From: JBBPYC01 sp038200275
Lineage (GTDB): Bacteria > Pseudomonadota > Gammaproteobacteria > Burkholderiales > Burkholderiaceae_C
Direction: 5' to 3'
Assembly: GCA_038200275.1 (NCBI GenBank)
Contig: JBBPYC010000033.1
Coordinates: 1 to 51,432 of the forward strand
Length of the DNA: 51,432 nt
Shown: one piece after another, positions 34,397 to 43,978 of the stretch
Numbering within the stretch: the first letter of the stretch is position 1
How the letters are laid out: every line of letters starts with the position of its first letter
The notes under the pieces: model-generated
Database searches by the model: none
What the model was told of the DNA's origin: nothing
What the model saw: only the letters and a program-made list of their open reading frames with translations
Translations under genes and position numbers: made by a program

Positions 34397-35413
34397 TCAG
34401 CGCGCCGCGCGCCGCCCGCTGCCCGCGTCGAACCAATGAATCCGATCGGTGCGCGGCAGCACCCGGATCGAATCGCCCGCGGCCGGCGCCGGGTCGCCCT
34501 CATCGGTCCGCAGAATCAGCGCTTCCTCGCCGAGCCGGGCATAGACAAGTCGCTCGGCGCCAAGCATTTCGACCGCTTCGACAATGAGTGGCCAACCGCC
34601 TGGGTCCGCCGTGATCTTCAGATGCTCGGGCCGGATACCCATCAGCAAGCCCGGAAGGGCGCCGGGGGCGTTCTTCAACAGATTCATCGGGGGCGAACCC
34701 ATGAAGCTCGCAACGAACGTGGTGGCAGGCTCCGTATAGACCTCGAGCGGTGTACCGAATTGCTCCATCACACCGGCGTTCATGACAATCATGCGTTGCG
34801 CCAGGGTCATCGCCTCGACTTGGTCGTGTGTGACGAAAAGCGAGGTCGTCGATAGTTCGCGGTGCAGCTTCTGGATCTCCAGCCGGGTCTGGGCGCGCAG
34901 CTTGGCATCGAGGTTCGACAGCGGCTCATCGAACAGGAACACGGCCGGCTCACGCACGATCGCGCGGCCCATCGCCACCCGCTGGCGCTGGCCGCCAGAC
35001 AGTTCGCGCGGCTTGCGTTTCAGCAACGCGCCCAACTCCAGGATCTTTGCCGCCTTGTCAACGCGCGTGCGGATCTGGTCCTTTGGCACCTTTGCGATCT
35101 TCAGGCCATAGGCCATGTTGTCGAACACAGTCATGTGCGGATAAAGCGCGTAGTTCTGGAACACCATCGCGATGTCGCGCTGCGCGGGTTCGACGTCGTT
35201 CACCACCTTGCCGCCAATCAGGATCTCGCCCGAACTGATCTCTTCCAGGCCCGCCACCATGCGCAGCAGGGTGGATTTGCCGCAGCCCGAAGGCCCGACG
35301 ATCACGACGAATTCGCCGTCTGCGATGTCGGCTGACACGCCGTGGATCACCTGATTGGCTTTTGCGCCGGTGCCGTAGCGCTTGATCACGTTGCGAAGGG
35401 AAATCGATGCCAT
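34397..35413 (-). CDS. ugpC: Glycerol-3-phosphate ABC transporter ATPase UgpC
   Basis: A 338-residue MalK-type ATPase powering uptake of sn-glycerol-3-phosphate. Walker A GPSGCGKSTLLRMVAG (about 38-45), Q-loop FQNYALYPHMTV, signature LSGGQRQRVAMGRAIV, Walker B VFLFDEPLSNLDAKLR, H-switch FVTHDQVEAMTLAQ. The C-terminal OB-type regulatory domain includes GIRPEHLKITADPGG. Last gene of ugpB-A-E-C, 9 bases after ugpE. Confidence 0.95.
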   Translation of the reverse strand: MASISLRNVIKRYGTGAKANQVIHGVSADIADGEFVVIVGPSGCGKSTLLRMVAGLEEISSGEILIGGKVVNDVEPAQRDIAMVFQNYALYPHMTVFDNMAYGLKIAKVPKDQIRTRVDKAAKILELGALLKRKPRELSGGQRQRVAMGRAIVREPAVFLFDEPLSNLDAKLRAQTRLEIQKLHRELSTTSLFVTHDQVEAMTLAQRMIVMNAGVMEQFGTPLEVYTEPATTFVASFMGSPPMNLLKNAPGALPGLLMGIRPEHLKITADPGGWPLIVEAVEMLGAERLVYARLGEEALILRTDEGDPAPAAGDSIRVLPRTDRIHWFDAGSGRRAAR

Positions 35414-35422
35414 CGTTGTTCT

Positions 35423-36274
35423 TTATTTTTCCGTGTCCACCAAGCCCTTGACGAACCATTTCTGCATCAGCACCACGACCAGCGCAGGTGGCAACATCGC
35501 AAGAATCGCAGTCGCCATGATGATGTTCCAGTCGGTCGCCGCATCACCGCCGGCGATCATGCGTTTGATGCCGATCACGATCGGGTACATGTCCTCGGTG
35601 GTGGTGGCGAGCAGCGGCCACAGATACTGGTTCCAGCCGTAGATGAACTGAATCACGAACAGCGCGGCAATCGAGGTCTGAGACAGTGGCACCAGCACGT
35701 CCCAGAAGAACCGCATCGGCCCCGCGCCATCGATGCGCGCGGCTTCGACCAGTTCGTCCGGTACGGTCAGAAAGAATTGACGAAACAGGAAGGTCGCAGT
35801 GGCCGATGCGATCAGCGGCACCGTGAGGCCCGCGAATGTGTTGAGCATGCCCAGATCGGCCACCACCTTGTAGGTCGGCAGGATGCGCACCTCCACGGGC
35901 AGCATCAGCGTCACGAAGATCATCCAGAACACCAGCTGCTTGAACGGGAACCGGAAGTAGACGATCGCGAACGCCGATAACAACGAGATCGTGATCTTGC
36001 CGATGCTGATCACCAGCGCCGTGACCAGACTGACCCAAAGCATGCGACCGACTGGCGCTGCCGCGCCCTGCGTGATGCCTTCGCCCGTGATCGCGCCAGC
36101 GTAGTTTTGCGCGAACTGGTCGCCCGGAAAGACCGGCATCGGCACTTGCACGATCGCGTCGCGCGTATGCGTCGATGCGACGAATGCGAGGTATATCGGA
36201 AACACGATGATCACCACACCCAGCATCAGCACCAGGTGCGACAGGATTTTGATGGCAGGGCGACGTTCAACCAT
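35423..36274 (-). CDS. ugpE: Glycerol-3-phosphate ABC permease UgpE
   Basis: A 283-residue six-span permease (MVERRPAIKILSHLVLMLGV). The EAA loop, which docks the ATPase, reads ELVEAARIDGAGPMRFFWDV near 190. Conserved RILPTYKVVADLGMLNTFAG precedes it, and NQYLWPLLATTTEDMYPIVI is the substrate-side text of UgpE. The start overlaps the ugpA stop by one base (TGATG). It forms the translocation pore with UgpA. Confidence 0.95.
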   Translation of the reverse strand: MVERRPAIKILSHLVLMLGVVIIVFPIYLAFVASTHTRDAIVQVPMPVFPGDQFAQNYAGAITGEGITQGAAAPVGRMLWVSLVTALVISIGKITISLLSAFAIVYFRFPFKQLVFWMIFVTLMLPVEVRILPTYKVVADLGMLNTFAGLTVPLIASATATFLFRQFFLTVPDELVEAARIDGAGPMRFFWDVLVPLSQTSIAALFVIQFIYGWNQYLWPLLATTTEDMYPIVIGIKRMIAGGDAATDWNIIMATAILAMLPPALVVVLMQKWFVKGLVDTEK

Positions 36275-37155
36275 CAGTAGTTCACCTTTTTCTCAATGAA
36301 GCGAAATTGGACGACAGTCAGCGCAATCACGATCGCCATCAGAATCACCGACTGCGCGGCCGAGCCGCCGAGATCCAGCGCCTGAAAACCATCGTGATAG
36401 ACCTTGTAGACCAGGATCGTGGTGTCACGCCCAGGGCCGCCCTGCGTCATCGCATCGACGATCGCGAAAGTATCAAAGAACGCGTAGACGATGTTGATCA
36501 CCAGCAGGAAGAACGTGGTCGGTGTGAGCAGCGGAAACTGAATGTCAAAAAAGCGTTTCAGCGGTCCGGCACCATCGATCGCGGCCGCTTCGATCAGCGC
36601 TTTCGGGATTGACTGCAAGCCGGCCAGGAAGAACAGGAAGTTGTAGGAAATCTGCTTCCAGACTGCCGCCATCACGATCAGCGCCATCGCCTGGTTCGAA
36701 TTCATCAGGTAGTTCCACTCGACTTCGAAGTACCGCAGCGCATAGGCCACGATGCCGACCGTCGGGGAGAACATGAACAACCACAGCACGCCGGCCACCG
36801 CGGGCGCGACCGCGTAGGGCACAACGAGGAAGGTCTTGTAGACGATGCCACCGCGCAGGATTCGGTCCGCAAAGATGGCGAGCATGAGCGAGATCGACAG
36901 TCCCAGGCCTGCTACCAGAACCGAGAACCACGCGGTGATCTTGAACGACTCAAGGTATGCCGAATCGGCGAACAGATTGCGGAAATTCTCCAGGCCGACC
37001 CACTGCGTCGACATGCCGAACGCATCTTCGACCTGCATTGACTGAACAATCGCCTGGCTGGCCGGCCAGAAGAAAAAGATCAGCACGACCGCCATCTGCG
37101 GTGCGATCAGCACCCAAGGTAGCCAGCGCGATCGGAACAGGACTCTTTTTTCCAA
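36274..37155 (-). CDS. ugpA: Glycerol-3-phosphate ABC permease UgpA
   Basis: A 293-residue permease. The N-terminus MEKRVLFRSRWLPWVLIAPQ aligns with E. coli UgpA, which supports a TTG start; AAGAAG lies about 8 bases upstream and no ATG fits. The EAA loop reads KALIEAAAIDGAGPLKRFFD near 195. Text such as TQGGPGRDTTILVYKVYHDG is typical. A terminator-like hairpin separates it from ugpB, a common way to make more binding protein than permease. Confidence 0.93.
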   Translation of the reverse strand: MEKRVLFRSRWLPWVLIAPQMAVVLIFFFWPASQAIVQSMQVEDAFGMSTQWVGLENFRNLFADSAYLESFKITAWFSVLVAGLGLSISLMLAIFADRILRGGIVYKTFLVVPYAVAPAVAGVLWLFMFSPTVGIVAYALRYFEVEWNYLMNSNQAMALIVMAAVWKQISYNFLFFLAGLQSIPKALIEAAAIDGAGPLKRFFDIQFPLLTPTTFFLLVINIVYAFFDTFAIVDAMTQGGPGRDTTILVYKVYHDGFQALDLGGSAAQSVILMAIVIALTVVQFRFIEKKVNY

Positions 37156-37186
37156 GGGGCAAGCTTCTTTTAGGCGGAGTGGGGCA

Positions 37187-37228
37187 ACAAAAAGCCCGCT
37201 GGCTTCAAGGGCAGAAGCGCAGCGGGCG
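37187..37228 (-). terminator. Intra-operon terminator between ugpB and ugpA
   Basis: Minus strand: GCCCGCTG stem, a loop of about 18 bases, CAGCGGGC and then TTTTTG. The 8-bp GC stem plus T run is a good rho-independent terminator in the 112-base ugpB-ugpA gap. Partial read-through would set the ratio of UgpB to the membrane subunits. Confidence 0.75.
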
Positions 37229-37267
37229 TGAGTCTAATGCGGCGTTAGTGGATTGCTGGCGCTGGCA

Positions 37268-38584
37268 TCAGCCTTTGTTGGCTTTCTCGAAGCGCTCCAG
37301 TTGCTCGTTGCCGCGTTTGACGGCTTCGTCGAGCGCTTCCTTCGCAGTCTTCTTGCCCGACCAGATCTGCTCGGTCTCCTCATCCACGATGCTGCGGATC
37401 TGCACGAAGTTGCCAAGCCGAATGCCGCGCGACTTGTCGGTCGTCTTGCGGATCATCTGGGTGACTGCAACGTCGGTGCCCGGGTTCTGCTTGTAAAAGC
37501 CCGAATCCTCAGTCAGCTTGTAAGCAGCCATCGTGATCGGCAGATAGCCGGTACGCTTGTGGCTGGCCGACTGCACATCGGGCTTGGACAGGAACTGGAA
37601 GAAGTCGGCCACACCCTTGTATTCCTCAGGCTTCTTGCCAGCCATCGCCCAGAGGCTCGCGCCGCCGATAACGGTGTTCTGCGGAGCGCCTTCGACGTCC
37701 GGATAGTAGGGCAGGGTGGAAATGCCGTAGGCGAATTTGGCGTCCTTGGAAACGCGTGCATATAGGCCTGAAGTGGCAGTGATCATTGCGCACTCACCGG
37801 CTGGAAACGACGCATCGGCTGTGTTGTTTCGGCCCTTGTAGACGAACAGGCCCTTCTTGGCCATGTCGGCCAAGTTGTTGAAATGCTTGACATGCAACGG
37901 CGAGTTAAAGACCAGCCGCGCATCCAGTCCGCCGAAACCGTTGTTTTCGGTAGCAAACAGGGTGTTGTGCCAAGTGGAGAAGCTTTCAAGTTGCGTCCAG
38001 CTGATCCAACTCGTTGTAAACGGACACGCATGACCGCTGGCTTTCAGTTTTTCCGCTGCCGTGATCACTTCTGGCCAAGTCTTCGGCGCCTTTTCCGGAT
38101 CTAGACCGGCTGCCTTGAATGCGTCCTTGTTGTAATAAAAGATCGTGGTCGAGCTATTGAACGGCAGGCTCAGCATATCGCCACTGGGTGCGGTGTAGTA
38201 GCCCGCAACCGCAGGGATGTAGACACTTGGGTCGAACTTATCATTGCCCATTTTCATGACTTCAGCCACCGGCTTGATCGCGCCTTTGGACGCCATCATG
38301 GTCGCGGTGCCGACTTCAAACACCTGCAGGATGTGCGGTGCGTTGCCAGATCGGAATGCCGCAATCGCTGCGGTCAGCGCCTCTGGATATTGGCCTTTGT
38401 AGGTTGGTACGACCTTGTAATTTTTCTGGCTTTCGTTGTATTCCTTAGCCAGGTCGCTAACCCAATCGTTTAGCGGTCCGCTCATCGCGTGCCACCACTG
38501 AATTTCGGTCTGGGCGTGCGCTGGCGTGAATGGCGCGGCGAGCAAGGCCGTGACCAGTGCGGCCGACGTGAACTTGAATTTCAT
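37268..38584 (-). CDS. ugpB: Glycerol-3-phosphate-binding periplasmic protein UgpB
   Basis: A 438-residue extracellular solute-binding protein with a signal peptide (MKFKFTSAALVTALLAAPFT, cleaved after AHA). The mature protein starts QTEIQWWHAMSGPLNDWV, the UgpB hallmark where Trp residues hold the ligand. Further text includes GGASLWAMAGKKPEEYKGVA and KRTGYLPITMAAYKLTEDSG. AGGAC lies 8 bases before the ATG. Head of the ugp operon; in other bacteria it is induced by phosphate starvation through PhoB, but I see no clear two-repeat Pho box here. Confidence 0.95.
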   Translation of the reverse strand: MKFKFTSAALVTALLAAPFTPAHAQTEIQWWHAMSGPLNDWVSDLAKEYNESQKNYKVVPTYKGQYPEALTAAIAAFRSGNAPHILQVFEVGTATMMASKGAIKPVAEVMKMGNDKFDPSVYIPAVAGYYTAPSGDMLSLPFNSSTTIFYYNKDAFKAAGLDPEKAPKTWPEVITAAEKLKASGHACPFTTSWISWTQLESFSTWHNTLFATENNGFGGLDARLVFNSPLHVKHFNNLADMAKKGLFVYKGRNNTADASFPAGECAMITATSGLYARVSKDAKFAYGISTLPYYPDVEGAPQNTVIGGASLWAMAGKKPEEYKGVADFFQFLSKPDVQSASHKRTGYLPITMAAYKLTEDSGFYKQNPGTDVAVTQMIRKTTDKSRGIRLGNFVQIRSIVDEETEQIWSGKKTAKEALDEAVKRGNEQLERFEKANKG

Positions 38585-38610
38585 TGAATTGTCCTTTTGT
38601 CTGGAATTGG

Positions 38611-38636
38611 AAAAAAAACGCCAGCATGAGGCTGGG
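38611..38636 (-). terminator. Terminator just upstream of ugpB
   Basis: Minus strand: CCCAGC, loop CTCAT, GCTGG then CGTTTTTTTT. It ends 27 bases before the ugpB ATG, so it either closes the mlrC transcript or lies in the ugpB leader. The 232-base gap to mlrC has room for a promoter on either side. Confidence 0.65.
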
Positions 38637-38816
38637 ATGTGACACCGCGATTTAACCAGCGTGGCGAGTTGAGGCAAGCGGGTTTTCCTTGAGTCTGATC
38701 GGCGCTGTTCATTAGGCATCGAACAGCCTGGGCAGTTGACGCGCGACGCGAGCGGTTCAAATGCGAACCCGATGTTGATGCCCGCTCGAGGGGTGTGCGT
38801 CGGCATGCCCTATGGC

Positions 38817-40289
38817 TCACAGCGGATCGAGGGGAAACACCGGTCGACGCACGTTGCGAAATGGGAATAGTGTGTAGTCGGAGCTGGTCACCCCGGCGCT
38901 GTCGCATTCGATCAGCGCGGCCGACAGTGGCCCGAAGACGGGCCGGCAATACATGCGCGACTTCAGCAGGATGAAGCGATGTCGGGTCGGATCGATCCCG
39001 ACGCAGGAGAAGACCCCGATGTCCCAGGGTTCCTGGGTGCGCTCGGTCACCACGATCTGCGCTGTGCCGATGTCGAAGTGCACGCTGCGGCCCATCGAGC
39101 TGCGCATCCCGGTGTAGGTGGGGCCGGTGATGGTGTATTCCCCATCGCTCACGCTGCGCACCGTGCCGCGCAACACGAGCGGCCGCTTGGTCACGCCGAT
39201 TGATGTCAGCGCGATCTTGTTGCCCAGCGGCAGTTCGACTTCGGCACCGACGCCGGCCTGCGCCAGGATCTGCACGGCTTCGGGGTCGCACAGCGGGCCG
39301 ACCGCGATGTCATGCAAGCCTTGCGCGAGTGCTGCCTCAAGCACGTCCATCGTGTCGCAGGTGCCGCCGGACATGCAGTTGTCGCTGTGGTCGAGCAGCA
39401 GCACCGGGCGCTCGGCGTGTTCGGCGGCGGCCTGTGCACGGGCCAACGACGCGGTCAGGGGCTCGCTCTGGTAGCTGAAGCCGATGCGAGCCGCCCATAT
39501 TTGCGCAGTGATCGCATCGAGCGCAGTTTGCGCATGCGCCTTTGCGGCGGGTGTGTCGGCAGTGGTGACGACGACGCTGACACAGGGCGCCTCGATGTCG
39601 GCGAGCGCAAATCCGGCGAACACCGAGATCGCCGCCACACCACTGGCTTCGGCCGCCCGACCACTTTCCACAGCATCTTGCATCGCACCCGACCGTGTGG
39701 TGCTGCGCAGGGTGTGGCTCATCAGCGGCAGCTGTTTCCAGAGCACGGTGTGGCGGTGGCCGTCCTGCACCATCGCAAGCAGCAGACGGCCCGCTTGTTC
39801 GCCGGTCTCATACATGTCGATGTGCGGATAGGTCTTGAAGCCCACCATCACATCGGCATGCTCCACCATCTTCGAGGTGATGTTGCCGTGCAGGTCGAGC
39901 GCAACGCCAATCGGCGCGCCGGGTGCCGCGGCACGAACCCGCGCCAGCAGATCGCCTTCGCCATCGGAGCTGTCCTCGGCGACCATCGCACCGTGCAGAT
40001 CCAGCAGGATTGCGTCGCAGCCTGCACAGGCCTTGACGATGCGCTCAGTCAGTGCGTCGTAAGCGGCGGCATCGACCCGCCCGCTCGGGTTGGCCGCTGC
40101 GCTCACCGGAGTGACGATCTCGGCCCCTGCGGCTTCGGCCAAGTCGATAAATGCCGACATTGCGGTCTGCATGCCCTTTTGCGCGCGATATGCGTCATCG
40201 TCGTATCGCGGCTCGAAAGATTCCAGCGGCGTCGGCAAAGGCGAGAAGGTGTTGGTCTCGTGGTTCAGCCGGGCGATCAGAACTTTCAT
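38817..40289 (-). CDS. M81-family metallopeptidase (MlrC-like)
   Basis: A 490-residue enzyme of the MlrC family, named for the last step of microcystin breakdown but widespread. It starts MKVLIARLNHETNTFSPLPT, the family signature; the metal-binding region contains AILLDLHGAMVAEDSSDGEG and GVALDLHGNITSKMVEHADV near 130, then GFKTYPHIDMYETGEQAG. The C-terminal domain has LLLDHSDNCMSGGTCDT and IGVFSCVGIDPTRHRFILLK. Length is normal. It follows the liv-type operon on the same strand (176-base gap), so it may hydrolyse an amide or peptide that the transporter brings in. Confidence 0.9.
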   Translation of the reverse strand: MKVLIARLNHETNTFSPLPTPLESFEPRYDDDAYRAQKGMQTAMSAFIDLAEAAGAEIVTPVSAAANPSGRVDAAAYDALTERIVKACAGCDAILLDLHGAMVAEDSSDGEGDLLARVRAAAPGAPIGVALDLHGNITSKMVEHADVMVGFKTYPHIDMYETGEQAGRLLLAMVQDGHRHTVLWKQLPLMSHTLRSTTRSGAMQDAVESGRAAEASGVAAISVFAGFALADIEAPCVSVVVTTADTPAAKAHAQTALDAITAQIWAARIGFSYQSEPLTASLARAQAAAEHAERPVLLLDHSDNCMSGGTCDTMDVLEAALAQGLHDIAVGPLCDPEAVQILAQAGVGAEVELPLGNKIALTSIGVTKRPLVLRGTVRSVSDGEYTITGPTYTGMRSSMGRSVHFDIGTAQIVVTERTQEPWDIGVFSCVGIDPTRHRFILLKSRMYCRPVFGPLSAALIECDSAGVTSSDYTLFPFRNVRRPVFPLDPL

Positions 40290-40465
40290 ACATTAACTCC
40301 TGCGCTGTGCGGCATGGCGTGCAGCAAGACGTCACGGTCTCCTGGAGTGCCAGCGCGGCCCGTTGGCCAACTCCAAATGCGCTGGCTGTGAGCGTGGGCG
40401 ACTTGAACTGCACGAAGCCCTTGCCTTTCAATCGAAGTATTCATAATTTTCCTTTTCAGTCGACC

Positions 40466-41167
<702 letters not shown>

Positions 41168-41255
41168 CGGATGGCCGTCGCGCTGCGTGCGGCACAGCTT
41201 GCTTGAGGGTCCGAAGGGCGGCCCGCGTGACCGAGGCCAAGCGCACGCTGGCAGC

Positions 41256-42026
41256 TCATGCCTTGCCCCCGGTGATCATGTTGCCCAGATAGGCGGCCCG
41301 TACCCGGTCGTCGCGGCGGATGTCCTGCGGCAGTCCTTCGGCCAGCACGCGGCCGAGTTGCATCACGGTGATCGTGTCCGAGATGTCCATTACGATATTC
41401 ATGTTGTGCTCGATCAGGACCACGGTGTGCTCGTCGCGCAGGCTGCGGATGAGTTGCTTCATGCCTTCGATGTCGTCGATGCCCATCCCTGAAGTCGGCT
41501 CGTCCAGAAAAATCGCTTTCGGCCGGGCAGCGAGCGCCATGCCCACTTCGAGGCGCCGCTGCTGCCCGTGCGACAGGTTTCCGGCGGCGATGCCAGCAAA
41601 GCGCTGCAGTCCGACGCGCTCCAGCACCTTCGAGACCGTCTCGGCGTTGGCGCGCGGCCCGTCGGGTGGGTTCCAGCAGTTCATGGCCTTCGTTGGTGCC
41701 GTGCCTTGGGCCGCCAGCCGCAGGTTTTCTTGCACCGGCAGGGTCAGAAACAGACTGGTGACCTGGAACGAGCGCGCGATTCCACGCTGGACACGTCGGT
41801 AATCGGGTTCGCGCGTGACGTCGTGGCCGTCGAACAGGATGCGCCCGTCGCTGACCATTTTGGTGCCGGTCAGCATGTGGAACAAGGTTGTCTTGCCGGC
41901 CCCGTTCGGTCCAATCACCGAGTGCACGGTGTTTGCGCGCACCTTCAGGTTGACGCCGCTGAGCGCCGCGAACTTGTCGTAGCGCTTGTCGACGTCGATG
42001 GCCTCGATCAGGAAGGGCGTGCTCAT
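41256..42026 (-). CDS. livG: Branched-chain amino-acid-type ABC ATPase LivG
   Basis: A 256-residue ATPase. Walker A SVIGPNGAGKTTLFHMLTG near 38-46, signature NLSHGQQRRLEVGMALAA (the usual SGG of the signature is SHG, as in many LivG), Walker B IFLDEPTSGMGIDDIEGM, H-switch VLIEHNMNIVMDISDTITVM. The start overlaps the livM stop by 4 bases. Works with LivF on the LivHM pore. Confidence 0.92.
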   Translation of the reverse strand: MSTPFLIEAIDVDKRYDKFAALSGVNLKVRANTVHSVIGPNGAGKTTLFHMLTGTKMVSDGRILFDGHDVTREPDYRRVQRGIARSFQVTSLFLTLPVQENLRLAAQGTAPTKAMNCWNPPDGPRANAETVSKVLERVGLQRFAGIAAGNLSHGQQRRLEVGMALAARPKAIFLDEPTSGMGIDDIEGMKQLIRSLRDEHTVVLIEHNMNIVMDISDTITVMQLGRVLAEGLPQDIRRDDRVRAAYLGNMITGGKA

Positions 42027-43003
42027 GCACGCTTCTCCTGCGCTGCCGACCCGTCTGTGTCCTTGCTGCGGCGCAGCAGCAACCAGAGCTTCTCCCCCAG
42101 ACCCCAAAGGCCACCCTGCATCGCAAGGCTGATGACGATCAGCACCATGCCCAGCAGCATCGGCCAGCGCGGCCACAAGGCCGACAACCAGTCGGCCATC
42201 AGCAGATAGAAAGCCGAGCCGAGCACCGATGCAAACAGATTCGAGGTGCCGCCGACGACTGTCATCACGAGGATCATTTCACTGGTGTGATATTCCACAT
42301 TGGACAGCGGCGCCACACCGGTCATCATTGCGTGCAACCCGCCGGCCAGCCCGGTCACAGCGCCCGAGATCACGAAGGCCAGCAGCTTCAGATGTTTGAG
42401 GTTGTAGCCAATCGCAGCGGCGCGCTCCTGGTTGTCACGTACCGCGAGCAAGGTGCGGCCGAAGATCGAATGCGCGGCGCGCTGCATCAGCCAGAACACC
42501 ACCAGGAAGACGACCGCGACGAATCCGTAGTACTGCCACGGCGTTGCCAGCGGCCACAGGGTGTTTCCCAGCAACGTGAGGTCGGGCCGCGGGATGTCGA
42601 GCAGACCGTTGTCGCCACCGGTCAGTTCAGGCGTTGAGTACGCAATGAAGTAAACCATCTGCGCCAGGCCCAGCGTCAGCATCACGAAGTAGACCCCGCG
42701 CTGGCGAATCGCGATCCATCCGACGACTGCAGCGCCAAGCGCACCCACGGCAACCGCACACAGCAGCGCAAGCGGCATCGGCAGCGGCCAGCGCGTCAGC
42801 AACAACGCAATGGTGTAGCTGCCCAAGCCGAAAAAGATGCCTTGTCCAAAGGACAGCAGCCCCGCGTAGCCGAGCAGCAGATTGCAGGCCATCGCCGCCA
42901 GCGCAAAGATCAGCACTTCGCTGGCCAGCGTGCCGGAACGCATGAACAGCGGCATGGCGAGCACCACGGCCAGCGCCAGCAACAGGATCGCGTATTTCTT
43001 CAT
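42023..43003 (-). CDS. livM: Branched-chain amino-acid-type ABC permease LivM
   Basis: A 326-residue permease starting MKKYAILLLALAVVLAMPLF. Characteristic text: MACNLLLGYAGLLSFGQGIF, RGVYFVMLTLGLAQMVYFIA, VRDNQERAAAIGYNLKHLKL (ATPase contact) and FVISGAVTGLAGGLHAMMTG. 7 bases after livH. The C-terminal tail is basic (LRRSKDTDGSAAQEKRA). Confidence 0.92.
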   Translation of the reverse strand: MKKYAILLLALAVVLAMPLFMRSGTLASEVLIFALAAMACNLLLGYAGLLSFGQGIFFGLGSYTIALLLTRWPLPMPLALLCAVAVGALGAAVVGWIAIRQRGVYFVMLTLGLAQMVYFIAYSTPELTGGDNGLLDIPRPDLTLLGNTLWPLATPWQYYGFVAVVFLVVFWLMQRAAHSIFGRTLLAVRDNQERAAAIGYNLKHLKLLAFVISGAVTGLAGGLHAMMTGVAPLSNVEYHTSEMILVMTVVGGTSNLFASVLGSAFYLLMADWLSALWPRWPMLLGMVLIVISLAMQGGLWGLGEKLWLLLRRSKDTDGSAAQEKRA

Positions 43004-43010
43004 CGGTCGG

Positions 43011-43871
43011 TCAGCCACTGCGCCCGAGCAGCCCGTGCGGCAGCAACAGCAGCACGGCCACCATCGCCACATAGATCATCAGGTGCGCGCCGGCCGGCCA
43101 AATCGTGCTCATCAGGCTTTGTACGATGCCGATCAGCAGGCCACCCACCAGCGCGCCGCCGAAGCTCCCCATGCCGCCCACGACCACGACCACGAATGCC
43201 ACGCCCAGGGCTTCGATCCCCATGAATGGTTCGGCGCCGCGGATCGGCGCGGCCAGTACGCCTGCCAGCGCGGCCGTGGCTGCCCCCAGCGCGAATACAA
43301 GGCTGAAGATGCGAAAGACGTTGATGCCCAGCAGCGACACCATTTCGGTCGATTCGCTACCGGCCCGCACCGCGCTGCCCAGCCGCGTGCCCTCCAGCAC
43401 CCACCACAGCAGCACCGCCAGCACCGCAGTGAAGCCGATCACGAAGAGTCGGTACTTGGGGTAGATGAAATCGCCCCACATCACCACGCCCTGCAGCAAC
43501 TGTGGCACCGGCACGTTTTCGCCGAGGGGTCCCCACTGCACGATCACGAGCTCCTGGATCACCAGGGCCAGGCCCACCGTCACGAGGATGTGGAACTCAT
43601 GCGGTTTGGCATAGACATGACGCAGCATCAGCTTCTCGGTCAGCCAGCCGATCGCGCCCACCACCATCGGAACGACAAGCAACGCGAGCCAGAAGCTCAT
43701 GCCCCAACGCGTCATCTGAAAACAGGCGTAGGCGCCCAGCAGATAGAACGATCCATGCGCAAAATTCACGAAGCGCAGCAGCCCGAACACGATCGACATG
43801 CCGACGGCCAGCAGGAAATACAGCATGCCGATGCCGATCCCGTTGATGATCTGAAGCAGGTAGATGTTCAT
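43011..43871 (-). CDS. livH: Branched-chain amino-acid-type ABC permease LivH
   Basis: A 286-residue permease starting MNIYLLQIINGIGIGMLYFL. Family text: VFGLLRFVNFAHGSFYLLGA, GSAVRAGSESTEMVSLLGIN (ATPase-contact loop) and VVVVGGMGSFGGALVGGLLI. 107 bases after livK, followed closely by livM. Confidence 0.92.
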   Translation of the reverse strand: MNIYLLQIINGIGIGMLYFLLAVGMSIVFGLLRFVNFAHGSFYLLGAYACFQMTRWGMSFWLALLVVPMVVGAIGWLTEKLMLRHVYAKPHEFHILVTVGLALVIQELVIVQWGPLGENVPVPQLLQGVVMWGDFIYPKYRLFVIGFTAVLAVLLWWVLEGTRLGSAVRAGSESTEMVSLLGINVFRIFSLVFALGAATAALAGVLAAPIRGAEPFMGIEALGVAFVVVVVGGMGSFGGALVGGLLIGIVQSLMSTIWPAGAHLMIYVAMVAVLLLLPHGLLGRSG

Positions 43872-43978
43872 GCGAGGTCGAAAACGTGCGACGGGTGCGG
43901 CCGCAACGTGTCAAGGCGCTGCCGCCGGTACGAAATGGCTCGCGTCGTGCGGTTGGTCCAGCCCAGCAGGCAGATCGT

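Noticed and set aside
38640..38816. A Pho box upstream of ugpB
   Set aside because: Only one TGTCACA half-site is visible; a two-repeat 7+4-spaced Pho box is not convincing.
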